From assembly GCA_028751875.1 (NCBI GenBank), contig CM054158.1:54599592-54663591 (forward strand): a stretch of 64,000 bases of DNA, written 5' to 3'. Positions within the stretch are counted from its first letter, which is position 1. The number at the start of each line of letters is the position of its first letter. The translations under genes were made by a program, and so were the position numbers. Positions 1-10,770 of this stretch are shown here, in pieces. The notes under the pieces are model-generated. The model did no database searches, was not told the DNA's origin, and saw only the letters and a program-made list of their open reading frames with translations. This stretch comes from Rapana venosa. Taxonomy: Eukaryota > Mollusca > Gastropoda > Neogastropoda > Muricidae.

Positions 1-95
1 CGTACAGACACCTTCCAATCACACAGACAAACGAGCACGTACAACCTACCTACACAACACGAACACACATTGCTATCCTGCAGTCCACACAGCGG

Positions 96-720
96 TCAGA
101 GAAAAGTGACCCTTCTGACCTGAAGAAGGCAGACCCAGCCTGAAGAAGGTGCTGTGCGTGACCCCTGACCTGAAGAAGGCGCTGTGTTGAAAAAAAGGAA
201 TGAAAAAAAATAATAATGAAAAAAAAACCCCCTGGAGAGGGGGGGAACCTGAAGAAGGGCGCTGTGTGTGTGACCCATGACCTAAGACGCGCTGTGTGTG
301 GTGACCCCTGGAACTGAAGAAGGGCGGCTGTGTTGTGGAAGCCCCTGACCTGAAAGAGGCGCTGTGTGTGACCCCCTGACCTTAAGAAAGGCGACCCTGA
401 CCTGAAGAAGGCGCTGTGTGTGTGACTCCTGACACTGAAAAGGCGCAGTGCTTGACCCCTGACCTGAAGAAGGCCAGTGTTGACCCTGACCTAAATAAGG
501 ATGACCCTGAATTAAGAGGCGCTGTGTGTGACCCCTGACATAAAGAAGGGCTGACCCCTGACCTGAAGAAGGTGCGGTGTGTGACCCCTGGACCTGAAGA
601 AGGCGCTGTGGTAACCCTGAAGCTGAAGAAGGCGCTGTGTGTGCCCCTGACCTGAACAAGGCTGACCCCTGACCTGAAGAAGGCTGACCCCTAACCTGAA
701 GAAGGCTGACCCCTTGACCC
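96..720. repeat. 30-bp minisatellite
   Basis: About 20 imperfect head-to-tail copies of a unit close to gacctgaagaaggcgctgtg followed by tgtgacccct. Copies differ by small indels (missing ctgtgtgtg, extra bases). Protein-like open frames across it on the minus strand are translations of the repeat (recurring GQGSHTAPSS) and not genes. A purine-rich interruption lies at about 190-240. The first 95 bases of the window hold nothing recognisable. Confidence 0.9.
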
Positions 721-1588
721 ATGGTAATACATTACTCAATGGAGTACAGTGGAAATGGATCCCGCCATTTTTGTGGTGACGCGTGGATTTTGGCTATATT
801 TGAAAAAATTCAGCAGACTTAACCCAACATTAATAATACATACACATAATACAATCATTGACAAATTTATAATGTCTGCTTTTGAGATTTTTGCACATTT
901 TTTTTCATAGATTACTGCTTTTTATTTTTTTTTTAACAAAATTTTAAGAATATGTCACCTGATTTGCAGAAAAAATAAAAGTTTGATAATTAGGTCTAAC
1001 CATTTTTACATGCTTGAAACAGTTCAACAAACCTAGTCCTCATCAAGATATTTGTATTTCACCAAAAGTAAAGTTCCTTGAAGCTGGCTGAATCCATCTG
1101 TGTCACTTTTGTACAACATATTTCTTTTTATTAGAAGAATTATATAGACACTGGAGAGCCTGAAATCAAAAATATCACCTTGTTGACATGTCAAACAAAC
1201 TTATTATCTAACAGACACAAACTAGGCAAGATTATAGACAAGGAAAGCAACTGTGTGTAGAAAAATGATTGCCCTACATGCCAGAGAACTTTCCCTTGAG
1301 TTGAACAAACACTCGGTGTATAAAAAAAACAACAACGTACTTCTGCAGCTTCGGCACATCACAGTGAGGAAAGGAGCTGAAGCTTAAGCTTCGGGAACAG
1401 GTAACCTCCAACTGAGTTAAATGTGGTGTTTTCAATTAAAGTATTAGCTAGAAGGGATAACTGAAGAAGACTAATTGACTTTTTTGGGGCAGGTGCTTAA
1501 CCTATTCCATTAGGCGTTGACAGGATGCCATATTATAACTTGATCTCACCATTTGATAGTCAATATTTATTATTATATAGTAACCTTC
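721..1588. other. AT-rich DNA, nothing recognised
   Basis: No ORF of note, no tandem repeat and no similarity to the other repeats in this window was seen. Short poly-T and poly-A runs only. Confidence 0.5.
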
Positions 1589-1589
1589 A

Positions 1590-1967
1590 GGCCTGTGCTT
1601 TATCAACATCATTGATTAAACCATTGACGCTGGGGCAACCAGCAAAGTGAGAGGGCTGTATGAATCAGTGCTTTCCCATTCATGGAATTCCACTTTACCG
1701 TAGTCCTTTTAGGATCGCTATGAACTCTCTGACTAGGAGGCCTTGACTTGCACAGTCCTCATGTGCTGCAGCCCTGAGGGCAGGGTAGCCTTTGGAGAAC
1801 ATCTCCAACGCTGACTGTCCTTAATGCCCACCTTGGCCGAGAGAGTGGGATTACTGGGGCAAGGCAATCTCACTAAATCAAATTTCTTGCTGCCCAGTTT
1901 CCCAAAAACAGCAGCATCTGCCTCCTCTGCCACCTGGTTTTGGAGATCATCGTCGGACACGACGGTC
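1590..1967 (+). repeat. Interspersed repeat R1, copy 1
   Basis: This segment matches the reverse complement of 6952-7325 over its whole length with small indels. Shared landmarks in order are gctggggcaac, agcaaagtgag, catggaattcc, taggaggcttgacttgc, ctttggagaacatctccaa and gccgagagagtggg. It begins near ggcctgtgctttatc and ends near tcgtcggacacgacgg followed by an A-rich stretch. No tRNA-like A or B box was recognised, so the class is unknown; a SINE or a small non-autonomous element are both possible. Confidence 0.8.
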
Positions 1968-2344
1968 AAAACATACAATACAAATACCAATTATAAAGTC
2001 TTTTGCTGGAGACAAGCTTAATTTGCTTTCAGACGCTGTTTGCAGTGATGAATGGATTGACAAACTCAACGCAGATAAGTCATTTGTGATTTTTGTGTTT
2101 GATATGATGAATAGTATGTCACTGATGAAGATGTGCCGAACAGGAGCAGGCTTAGCACAATACCTTGGTGGACACCGTATTTAACAGAACCTTCAGCGGA
2201 ACATTTTAACCACCCATCCATAAAGTGCATAACAGAGTTATATTTGTGAAGTATGGATGAAAGAACCCCATTAATGAATGCAGATCAAATTAGAGACATA
2301 GTTTTGTTTTGCAGGATACAGGCATCAACAAGATCAACAGGTGA
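1968..2344. other. Unassigned stretch
   Basis: No ORF, repeat or motif recognised. Confidence 0.4.
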
Positions 2345-2438
2345 CTTTTTGAAAGAGAGAGAGTGAAAGAGAGAGAGAAGAGAGAGAGAGCTAGGAGGAG
2401 AGAACAACAGACAGACAGACAAGACAGACAGACAGACA

Positions 2439-2473
<35 letters not shown>

Positions 2474-2480
2474 GAGAGAC
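2345..2480. repeat. (GA)n and (GACA)n microsatellite
   Basis: A GA-rich run is followed by about 20 imperfect GACA units. The rest up to 2800 shows nothing recognisable. Confidence 0.9.
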
Positions 2481-2801
2481 CCCTTGGGGTTTTCCTTGAA
2501 AATAAATTCTTGAAAAATCTTGATTCATGAGAGAGAATGATAGTGACAAAGGTTTGTTAATTGCCCATACAGCATTACAATAAAGCCCTTTAGACATGGG
2601 GCAGTGATGTAATAACTCGAAAGACATTCTAAACGACAAATTCGAATTAAACACAGTCAAAAACGAGTATGCACAGCAGGCAAAATACTAGAAAACGGCA
2701 ACGCACGATCACCATGCATACACGCCCCTGGCACAGACAAATCCCGCGTGTACGCAACACACGCCCAAAATAATACACACACAAAATCCGGGGGCACGGG
2801 C

Positions 2802-2846
2802 TCAGAGAGAGAGAGATAGAGAGAGAGAGAGGAGAGAGAGAGAGAG

Positions 2847-2894
<48 letters not shown>

Positions 2895-2906
2895 GAGAGA
2901 GAGAGG
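2802..2906. repeat. (GA)n microsatellite
   Basis: Almost pure GA dinucleotide run with a few AGAAG/AGGAG interruptions. Confidence 0.95.
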
Positions 2907-3418
2907 TCTACATATTCAGGGGTAATAGATGGTAACTAAATATCGAAGAATATAAGGTATGGCACGCCTTTTTTTTAAAAACATCCAGTCACGAGGCCTT
3001 TCCTTTCGAAGACTAGCCATTTGTTGTCAGTGGGAATGATGACAAAAATTGACAAAACCACATGCACAGGAGGAGGGGAATGTTAAAAAAACCACTCGAG
3101 TGCTTATTTCCATTATCCACGAAATATAATAAAAATAATAACAACTACAGATAATGATGATGCTGATGCTGATAACAATCAACAATCAATCAATCATCAT
3201 TACATTTCATTCATTAATCATATCATTCAATCCAACCCACAGAACAAACACCATTAAACACAAAAGTAACCCAAGCAATAGTATATATTTTATTGTGGAA
3301 AACATATTGAGCAAATTCAAACAAACAACCCCCCCCCACCCCCCCCCAACCCAAATCAGCAATGTTTAAGCTTAACAGAGTAATGAGGCACTTAGTAACA
3401 AAATGTGCTGGGCGCAAG
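2907..3418. other. A-rich unassigned stretch
   Basis: Contains short ATA/AAT and poly-C runs (about 3330-3348). The small open frames here show no recognisable domain. Confidence 0.4.
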
Positions 3419-3419
3419 A

Positions 3420-5215
3420 GTTGTTGTTGACTTCAATTTTACGTCTGTTCACAATTTTAGTGATATTAGACGGGAAAAAAACACACCAAAAAACAAAAAA
3501 CAAAAAACCAAATTAAAAAAAACAAAAAAAAGCTAAAAAAACAAAAAAAAACGGTGAGGAGGATGTGTTATTAAAAAAATAATAATAATAAAATAATATA
3601 AAAAAACTCGAAAAGAAAAACTTGGCAATGCAACAAGAATCATTTAACAAGCAAAAAACAAACAAAAAGTCATTAACGTTAATGTACTATAACAAATGTC
3701 CATGGACTGTGACAAAGACCTTTCACAATTTCAAATGCCTATTTTAGATTGCTGAATATGCCTGTGAGGGAGTTTTCAGAAAAATGGCGGCATGAAAGGT
3801 TTTACACTCTGGCAGTCAAAAAGTATAATGAGTATCTAGTGATATACTCACCACACAGGCACATTTAACCATTTTATCTGAATTTGGTTATCATGCAATT
3901 AGTTTCTCATTCTATAAAGAAAAAAGTAATAATTCACCTTGACGATAAAATACACTTGTAACTAAACTTCTGAATGGTTCACCACTGTTTAATTATCGGT
4001 ATAATTGCAGTTCAAGATAAAAGTTCGCATTTCGCTGATTCTGACAGTGACCTTTTTCCGAATGATTTTTGTTCTAGTAAGCAATACCCTTACTTTTAAG
4101 GATAAAGGCACATGCAATTCTAATGCATCCCGTCCAATGTTTTGCACCCTTTTGGCATCTCTATCCGCCCACTCATTTGGAAAGAAACCAGTGTGTGAAG
4201 GCACCCAACAAAAAATCACACTTAAAGCCCTTTAAAAGGTTAGGAGATATAAGACTGCTAATCCTCAAATAATGATTTCCGAAGTTTTCTTGAAACCTTG
4301 GGGGATTTTAAAGCATAACAATTAACGATTTAGAATCAATCCAAACAAGAATTTGAAATATCACAACGGGCAAATCAAGAATATAAGTAAACCCATTAGT
4401 ATTTGCTACAAGTTTCTGCTGTAAATAAAATACGAGTGATATCTACCAACATAATAAAGATTTTTTCAATTTATAAAGCAGGTATAACAAAAGCAGAACC
4501 TGTATTTCTTGATTATCTAGACGGATCCGTCTGTATAAATTTGTAAATGGACAAAATAAATTATGATGGCAGAGGGATCGGACAATCAAAAACCATTATA
4601 TTCAAATTGTCATTATTCTTGTTTACATTAGACACCTCTATATCAACAGTGTTCTTTTATTCATCTCCCATGATGGGCAAGGTATATGCCTTCTTCGGTA
4701 TCCATGCTGTGATTGAATTGACTTCAGAGTTTTTGAACCAAAATCATACACAAATGTAACTTATGGGCATTAAAGAGGATATAGTATTTCGCTCTTTTAG
4801 AAAATTAAATTTGATTTTACTTCTATTATCTTCTTCTTGAAATAAAGTTTTTCCTGTCTTATTTGTTTCTAACAAATATTATAGCACATGCACGTTGGAC
4901 GGTAATCATCTTAAGGCAAAATATGCCGACTTCGTTATAGGTAATTACCAAGGGCTGAAAGCGAGGATAAGGCACACAAGAGCAAGCCTGTATGCTTTGC
5001 AGTCTATACTTTGTAACTTTTTAAGTAAATACTTAGGACAACAGAAATAGACCACTTGACCATGACGATAATTTTGAACGCATAAGAGATGTAGCTAAAT
5101 ATTTCCAGATTTAATGTGTCTTGCCCCAAACTGTTTACTTACCCATCTTCAAAAAGTTTAAGCCTTTCTTTGCTTAGTTAAATACCTTCGTATAGTGCAT
5201 TCCCAAGGTACTTGG
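3420..5215 (-). mobile_element. RNase H-bearing LINE, copy A (5'-truncated)
   Basis: Minus-strand remnant of an APE-type LINE of the I/Jockey-like group that carries RNase H. Reading in sense from 5215 down, frames shift repeatedly but recognisable pieces come in the expected order: a KYLG-like RT/thumb stretch near 5200, a region reading close to KLQSIDCKAYRLAL near 5000, IYTDGS at about 4530 (RNase H first aspartate), then FCWVPSHTGFFPNEWADR around 4160-4210 (last RNase H motif). The 3' UTR runs to about 3420 and matches copy B (10771-11772), including cattaacgttaat and the terminal gacgtaaaattgaagtc region. The 5' end stops at a GT microsatellite. Non-functional: many stops and frameshifts, with no RT core or endonuclease left. 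Clade assignment is from motif style only. Confidence 0.8.
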
Positions 5216-5227
5216 AAGTGGGCGCAT

Positions 5228-5251
5228 GTGTGTGTGTGTGTGTGTGTGTGA
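5228..5251. repeat. (GT)n microsatellite
   Basis: Pure GT run at the 5' truncation point of LINE copy A. Confidence 0.9.
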
Positions 5252-5424
5252 AAGTCAAGAGGGAGGGAGAATGTGTCCAACAGGGAGGTAACTGAATAGG
5301 CTGGCTGTTGAAAGAATCAGCAAAGTACAGGACAGTTATGGCAATTCAGGGGGTGATTGTCTCCCTTGCACTGCAACCTTGAAGTGAATTCCCATGTGAA
5401 TGCTTTCCCTTTGCAAATAAACTT

Positions 5425-5556
5425 TGAGATAAAGAGAGAGAGAGAGGAGAGAGAGAAGAGAGTAGAGAGAGAGAGAGGGAGAGAGAGAGGGAGAGAGAGA
5501 GAGAGAAGAGAAGAGAGAGAAACAAACAGACGCAGAGAAAGAGAGAACAGAGACGA
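5425..5556. repeat. (GA)n microsatellite
   Basis: GA-rich run with AGGGA and AGAAG interruptions. The RERERER-type and SLSLSLS-type open frames over it are simple-repeat translations. Confidence 0.95.
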
Positions 5557-5914
5557 TGCGTTTTTGGTACAATCTTAAAGGGTATCCCAAGGTGCTCCAA
5601 TATATGCTTATTGTCTAAGTTCTTACACATACATTACAAAGGAAAAACTGTTTTTTTTGAGTTTGCCTTCAAAACCAAAGCAATAGATAAATGAACTGTT
5701 AGACTGCTAAGTAAAGAGTGAGATGAACTATTAAGAAAAGGATAAAATAGATAAATCAAATACTGAATTGTGAATGAATAAGATTAATTTACAAAAAAAA
5801 CTAATGGGTAATGAACAAGACAAATATATAATGAATAAAAAGATAAGCAAAAGGACAGATAAATGAAGGACACATCAAGTATTTTATAAAAAAAAAGCCA
5901 AGGAATGAGAGAAC

Positions 5915-6084
5915 CAGAGAGAGAGAGAGAGAGTCACAGAGGTAACAGAATAGATAAATGAAGACAAATAAAGTAATAAAAAGCCGTAAAGGGAAGAAGA
6001 GAGAGATAGAGAGATAGATAGAATAGATAGATAGATAGATAGAGTAGATAGAATAAGATAGATAGCTAGATAGGATAGATAAGA

Positions 6085-6167
<83 letters not shown>

Positions 6168-6196
6168 TAGGAGAGAGAAGAGAGAGAGAGAGAGCA
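5915..6196. repeat. (GA)n / (GATA)n compound microsatellite
   Basis: GA runs flank a GATA-rich core at about 6005-6080. Open frames here are low-complexity. The 5640-5915 stretch before it is AT-rich without recognisable content. Confidence 0.9.
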
Positions 6197-6715
6197 TGAG
6201 CTCCACTTCAACCTGCATGCATCAATTTAAAAAGAAGAAGACGAAAAAAAAGAAAAAGCTACCTTTTTTCCTCCAACAAAAACACCAAACCTAACAAAAA
6301 AGTCACACCAAAAAGCGCACCCAATTTAAATAAAAAATCAACAAACAAAACAAAAACACAAAGGAACCCCCATAAACAAAACAAACAAACCACCTGAACT
6401 AAAACAAAGAGAAAAATAATGCATAAAAACCAAACAAAACCCCACAACCCCTATCCTCCCCCCCCCTCCCCCCACGCCACCTCAACAAAAAAGCTTCTTA
6501 ATCGAAGAGAAAACCACCAAAACAATCTGTCTAAAACCCCCAACAATATACAAAGAAATGAATACTTTGTAATAAACATAGGCTATAATTTAATGAGATA
6601 CTTTACAACTATTAAAAAAAAATCTTTTGACAAAATCATCTTTATGAATGAGAATAAAGTAGTAACTGGTTACCCTGCACTGTTTTCCGCAGACAAAAAT
6701 TTTTCACAAGTGTGG
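6197..6715. other. A-rich, C-poly-run stretch
   Basis: Dominated by AAAC/CAAA-type sequence with poly-C runs near 6455-6475. No gene signal. Confidence 0.4.
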
Positions 6716-6766
6716 TGCATATATATAATAATATATATATATAAAAAATATATCTATATATCATAC

Positions 6767-6800
<34 letters not shown>

Positions 6801-6950
6801 ATGTGTGTGTGTGGTGTGTATATGTGGCATATCTATATCTATCTATCTACTAACTATCCTATCTTTATCTATCTATCTATATATATATATTTAATATGAT
6901 ATATATTAATATATATATATAAATATAATATAAATAATATATATATATGT
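6716..6950. repeat. (TA)n / (GT)n / (CTAT)n compound microsatellite
   Basis: TA runs, a GT block at 6783-6820 and CTAT units at 6830-6875, followed by more TA. It directly abuts interspersed repeat R1 copy 2. Confidence 0.9.
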
Positions 6951-6951
6951 T

Positions 6952-7325
6952 TTCCCTCGAGTCGAGGATGACCCTCCAAAACAGCAAGGAGTCAGCTCTG
7001 TATCGGAAATTGGGCAGACTTTGATTATAGTGGAGATGCCATTCTCCACAGTACACCCCCACTCTCTTGGCCAAGTGGGCATAAGACCATTCCAGCAATT
7101 GGAGATGTTCTCCAAACGCCAACTTGTTCCCAAGGCTGCACACATGAGACTGTGGCAAGTCAAGCCTCCTAGCAGAGAGTCATAGTTATCACTAAAAGAC
7201 TAAGGCTGTAAATAGGAATTCCATGGGTGGGGAAAGCCACTGGTCATACATCCCACTCACTTTGCTGTTGCCCCACCAGCCCCAGCGACAATGGTTAATC
7301 AAGAACTGGATAAAGCCCGGCCTAC
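6952..7325 (-). repeat. Interspersed repeat R1, copy 2 (inverted)
   Basis: Reverse-complement copy of the repeat at 1590-1967. In sense it starts near gtcgtaggccgggctttatc and ends near gtcatcctcgactcgaggg. It is bounded on both sides by (TA)n. The short minus-strand frame of about 90 codons across it is not conserved with copy 1. Confidence 0.8.
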
Positions 7326-7326
7326 G

Positions 7327-7406
7327 ACTATATATATAAATATAATATATATATTTTATATATATATTAAATCTTATATTATATAATATAATATAATATA
7401 TATATA
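7327..7406. repeat. (TA)n microsatellite
   Basis: TA-rich run between R1 copy 2 and repeat R2. Confidence 0.9.
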
Positions 7407-7560
7407 AATATGCCAAAAAAGGGCATAGCCTCTTTCACATTGCACCTAATCGTTTTCCAAAAGGTGAAACAATTACCATCCCTTGTCATACAGGCTTGAA
7501 CTAAGCACTTGATCACAACAACGCCATGAATATTCCTTTTAAGGGAAAAGCCGGACATTT
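7407..7560 (+). repeat. Interspersed repeat R2, copy 1
   Basis: Matches 15612-15770 with indels. Shared landmarks are atatgccaaaaaagggcata (gccagaagaagggcaatag in the other copy), tgtcatacaggcttgaact and a following ttttccttttaagggaaaa-type stretch. Both copies begin directly after a (TA)n tract. Class unknown. Confidence 0.6.
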
Positions 7561-7639
7561 TGTAACATTACCATTAGACACACAATAGACCCAAAACTGT
7601 CCCCATCAATTCACCCATGAGTGGAGGTCAGAGTGCTAG

Positions 7640-7895
7640 TCTCTCCGGGATGAGGACCAAACCCAGAGGTGCCGAGTGCACACAAAATTATTAGCGCACA
7701 TAAAAGAACCCACTACGGAAACAAGGAGTTGCTCCTGCAAAATTCTAGAAAAAAAAGCCACTCGAAGGGTACAAATACAGTTGCAGACAGGAAAAAGAAA
7801 AAAAAAGGTGGCCCGGGCAGCTCTTGTGCGATGCCGCTTTTCCTGGAAGAGCAGCCTGAATTTTGGACCCGAGAAATGTGCCATGATTTAAAGAG
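7640..7895 (+). mobile_element. SINE fragment with conserved core
   Basis: Contains the SINE core (tctccgggatgaggaccaaa, then gaggtgccgagtgcacac), followed by gcgcacataaaagaaccca and a 3' part with tgccgcttttcctggaagag and cagcctgaattttgg. I recall this arrangement as a common mollusc SINE 3' body. No tRNA-like head is visible, so it is 5'-truncated. Its 3' half differs from that of the SINE at 52083-52430, so it is a related but separate subfamily. Confidence 0.65.
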
Positions 7896-7917
7896 GCATG
7901 AAAAATGGAAGGCCTAA

Positions 7918-8255
7918 TACACACATTACTTTATTATTAACGACTTTTCATAAACTTGGGCAGAACAACACAATCATTATACGATATGTTAACACATACA
8001 ATCAAGAACACAGTAAGTCGAGAAAATAATATATGTAATACAAGTACACAAATTATTACTGTTCAGTTCATAAAAAATATGCACACATTAACTGAACTCA
8101 AACAGAGGCCACAACTATGCCAAAGAAAAGGAGTACACTCACTAAATTAAAGTGGAAAAATGTCAAGTTCAATTGCAGCAATTTTGGGTTTCATGTTATA
8201 AATGGCACAAAAGATACACACAATACATTTAACAAGCTGACTTGTAGAAACCCCC
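7918..8255. other. Unassigned stretch
   Basis: Nothing recognised. Confidence 0.4.
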
Positions 8256-8257
8256 AG

Positions 8258-8356
8258 AATATATATATAAATAAATATATATATATATAGTATATATATA
8301 TATATATATATATAATTTATATATATAAATATATATAGTATATATATATATACACA
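8258..8356. repeat. (TA)n microsatellite
   Basis: TA/AT-rich run about 100 bp long. Confidence 0.9.
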
Positions 8357-9104
8357 CAATTTGTATGTGTCAGATTACACGGGCTGTTTTGCATTTGGCT
8401 AACAAACTGAAACTCGTTTCTGGTAATAGTTGTTATGGCAAATACACAATAACGATAGTCGGTGGTACACCATGAAATTGAACAGAAGAGATCTGAAAAC
8501 CATAAAAGATCAGCAACATGTTTGTCCACTTATTCACAGTGAGACAACCATATTTCCTCATAGCACATGACATACAGTAACACACACACACATAAATACA
8601 ACCACACACACCCAAACAGCAACAGCCTGTGAACCATTTGAGTAGACACCCAGTGGAGGGTCAGGGGAGGAAACCATGTCATTCCCTTCTTCACTCATGG
8701 AAACAGTGGGGTTTCTTTTCTGTCCCACATTTGAGAAGAGTGTAACAGATTGAGGACACTAGTCATCGAGTAACTGCAGACATGAATGACAGGGACACTA
8801 CAGCTAGAAAAGAAATAGTCTGTTAAGAATGCGGCATAACAAGTATAATGGATAATAATGACCCCACCCACCCCCCACCCCCCCACCATAATCTATACGG
8901 GGGGTCACTATCACAGTTTCTAAACGTTTCCTAGGAAATAGTTGATAACACAGTAATTTAACTGATAAATGAAATTTTTATGATTTAACAACCCCCCCCC
9001 CCCCAATAAAACATATTGTCATCTATCAAAGATTCTAAACATTACTAGCAAACAAGTCCTAACTCATGACTACAATATACCAGCTATTCCCCACCACCGA
9101 CCAT
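8357..9104. other. Unassigned stretch with poly-C runs
   Basis: Poly-C-rich spots at about 8861-8885 and 8990-9004 and a short CA run near 8580. No gene or repeat otherwise recognised. Confidence 0.4.
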
Positions 9105-9712
9105 AGTTATTGGTTCAAACAATATAAACAAACCATGCCAATTTCCACTCCCAAAATGTAATGGAACTATATCAGTGTATTCAAAACATAACAATCAGTG
9201 CCAACTCCACTCGCTCCAAAGATGTATGGGAACAATATCCAATGTATTCTAAAGTTTATAAAACATCAGTGCAACTCCACACTCGCTCCAAAATGTAAAG
9301 GGAACAATATCAATGTAAATCTAAATTTATAAACAACGTGCCAGCTCCCACTCGATCCAAAATGTATGGGAACAATATCATGTATTCTAAACATAAACAA
9401 ATCATGCTGACTCCACTACCCTAAATGTATGTGAACGATAACAACAAATGATTCTAACTTTTATAAATCAATCATGCCAGACTCCACTCGCTCCCAAAAA
9501 ATTTTTTAAATGTACTGAACAATATCAGTGTATTCTAACTTATTATAAACAATCCGTGCCGACTCCACTCGCCTCCAAAATGTACGGGAACAATATCAAG
9601 TATCAACTTTATAAACAATCATGCCGAATCCACTCCCTACCAAAATGTACAGGAACAAAATCAATGTCTTCTAAACTTTATAAACGACCATGCGACTCCA
9701 CTTCTCAAAATT
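9105..9712 (+). repeat. ~68-bp minisatellite nested in a SINE
   Basis: Eight or nine diverged tandem units. Each carries ggaacaatatc, a ttctaaac-tttataaac segment, catgccgactccactcgct and ccaaaatgta. Phase markers lie at about 9160, 9220, 9288, 9357, 9420, 9505, 9578 and 9640. The gactccactcgctccaaaa part of the unit matches the internal SINE sequence seen at 52170-52200 and 16225-16262. The last unit runs without a break into the SINE 3' half at 9713. Confidence 0.85.
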
Positions 9713-9925
9713 CCTTCATATGAGCTCTAAATCGAGTTTTCTGCGTGCAGACATACGCAAAACATCTTGGCACATATTACACAAGTTCTGCTGCCTTCCG
9801 GCAGAGTAGGCCATTTGGTACCGGTCAGAGTGGCGCGGACTTAAATTAACAAAGAAGTTTGTAACACGGGTACACTGGATTTAAAACGGCCAAATGATAG
9901 CTCATCATACCTCGAAATAAGATAA
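9713..9925 (+). mobile_element. SINE 3' half
   Basis: Follows the 68-bp array. It matches the SINE at 52083-52430 from the core (atgagctctaaatcgag for atgagactataaaccgag) through aacatcttg, the ttccggcagagtaggccatt segment, and a tail near cctcgaaataagataa. It is diverged by indels and has no separate tRNA head; the array occupies the 5' side. Confidence 0.75.
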
Positions 9926-10425
9926 CATACCAACAATACCACAATTCGAACTTAAATGAAAAGAAATAATCACAAAAGAGAAAAGCCAAGCAAAATAAAG
10001 GATCAGCAAAAATGATCGAGCTGTTCTTTTCTAAGTTACAGATAGGTGATGTCAATCTGTATTCTCAATATCTGAACCCATACACAGCCACAGACAATAT
10101 AGATTAATCACACAAATGTGCAAGAACACAGATTCACACTTCTGATGGCTGATACTAGAAGTACAAACCTTGAAAGCAACCCGAAGCCTGCAGGTAAGGT
10201 TGAAAGCACATGATAATCTACTACATAAATCTGTAGGGCAGAAAAGACAATCATTGGCTGTTTATTAATCATAGGGCATGACTACCCTACACTGAGGCGA
10301 TTAATAACAACAACAAATAATAATAATGATGATAATATTAATACTAAATAACAACAACATCAACAACAAAACAATAATAATGGTATTGTCTTCACGCGAC
10401 CAATTTTAAAAAGGGTTGCTATTTT
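9926..10425. other. Unassigned stretch with AAC/AAT microsatellite
   Basis: Short AAC/AAT trinucleotide run at about 10303-10390. Nothing else recognised. Confidence 0.5.
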
Positions 10426-10503
10426 TAGTTTTCAGGGAAAACAACTCTGCAGTGCGTAATGGATGAGTAGACTCCTGTTAGGGATTACCCTTTGAGTTGG
10501 CGT
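10426..10503 (+). mobile_element. SINE-related 5'/middle fragment
   Basis: Matches 45063-45137: ttttcagggaaaacaactct, then gatgagtagactcctgtta and ggattaccctttgagttgg. The last part resembles the segment before the SINE core at 16196-16222. Confidence 0.55.
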
Positions 10504-10619
10504 TGTTCTTCCACTCTAAGTGATAGCAGACGATAGGGAACAGGATTATGAGAACAGAAAATTGGAAGGGTGGGGGGGTATGTGTATGAATAAACATGTG
10601 CAAGTTTAAGTGCATGCAT

Positions 10620-10770
10620 AGAAAGAGGAGAGAGAGAGGGGGAGGGAAGGAGAGAGCCCATGTGTGTGGGGGGGCTGAGGAGGAAGTTTAAAAAAGGTTT
10701 GAGTTTGTGTGTGTGTGTGCTCTACTACACACGCGCGAGTATGTGTGTATGTGTGTGCGTGCATGTGTGT
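10620..10770. repeat. (GA)n and (GT)n short microsatellites
   Basis: GA-rich 10620-10655 and GT-rich 10700-10770, directly before the 3' end of LINE copy B. Confidence 0.8.

Noticed and set aside
96..739. Minus-strand frames with GQGSHTAPSS repeats as a repetitive secreted protein
   Set aside because: Unit indels shift all frames, and the repeat is a 30-bp minisatellite without a start or end context.
5801..6211. 136-codon Ser/Leu-rich minus frame resembling a membrane protein
   Set aside because: It is mostly GA/GATA microsatellite read in complement.
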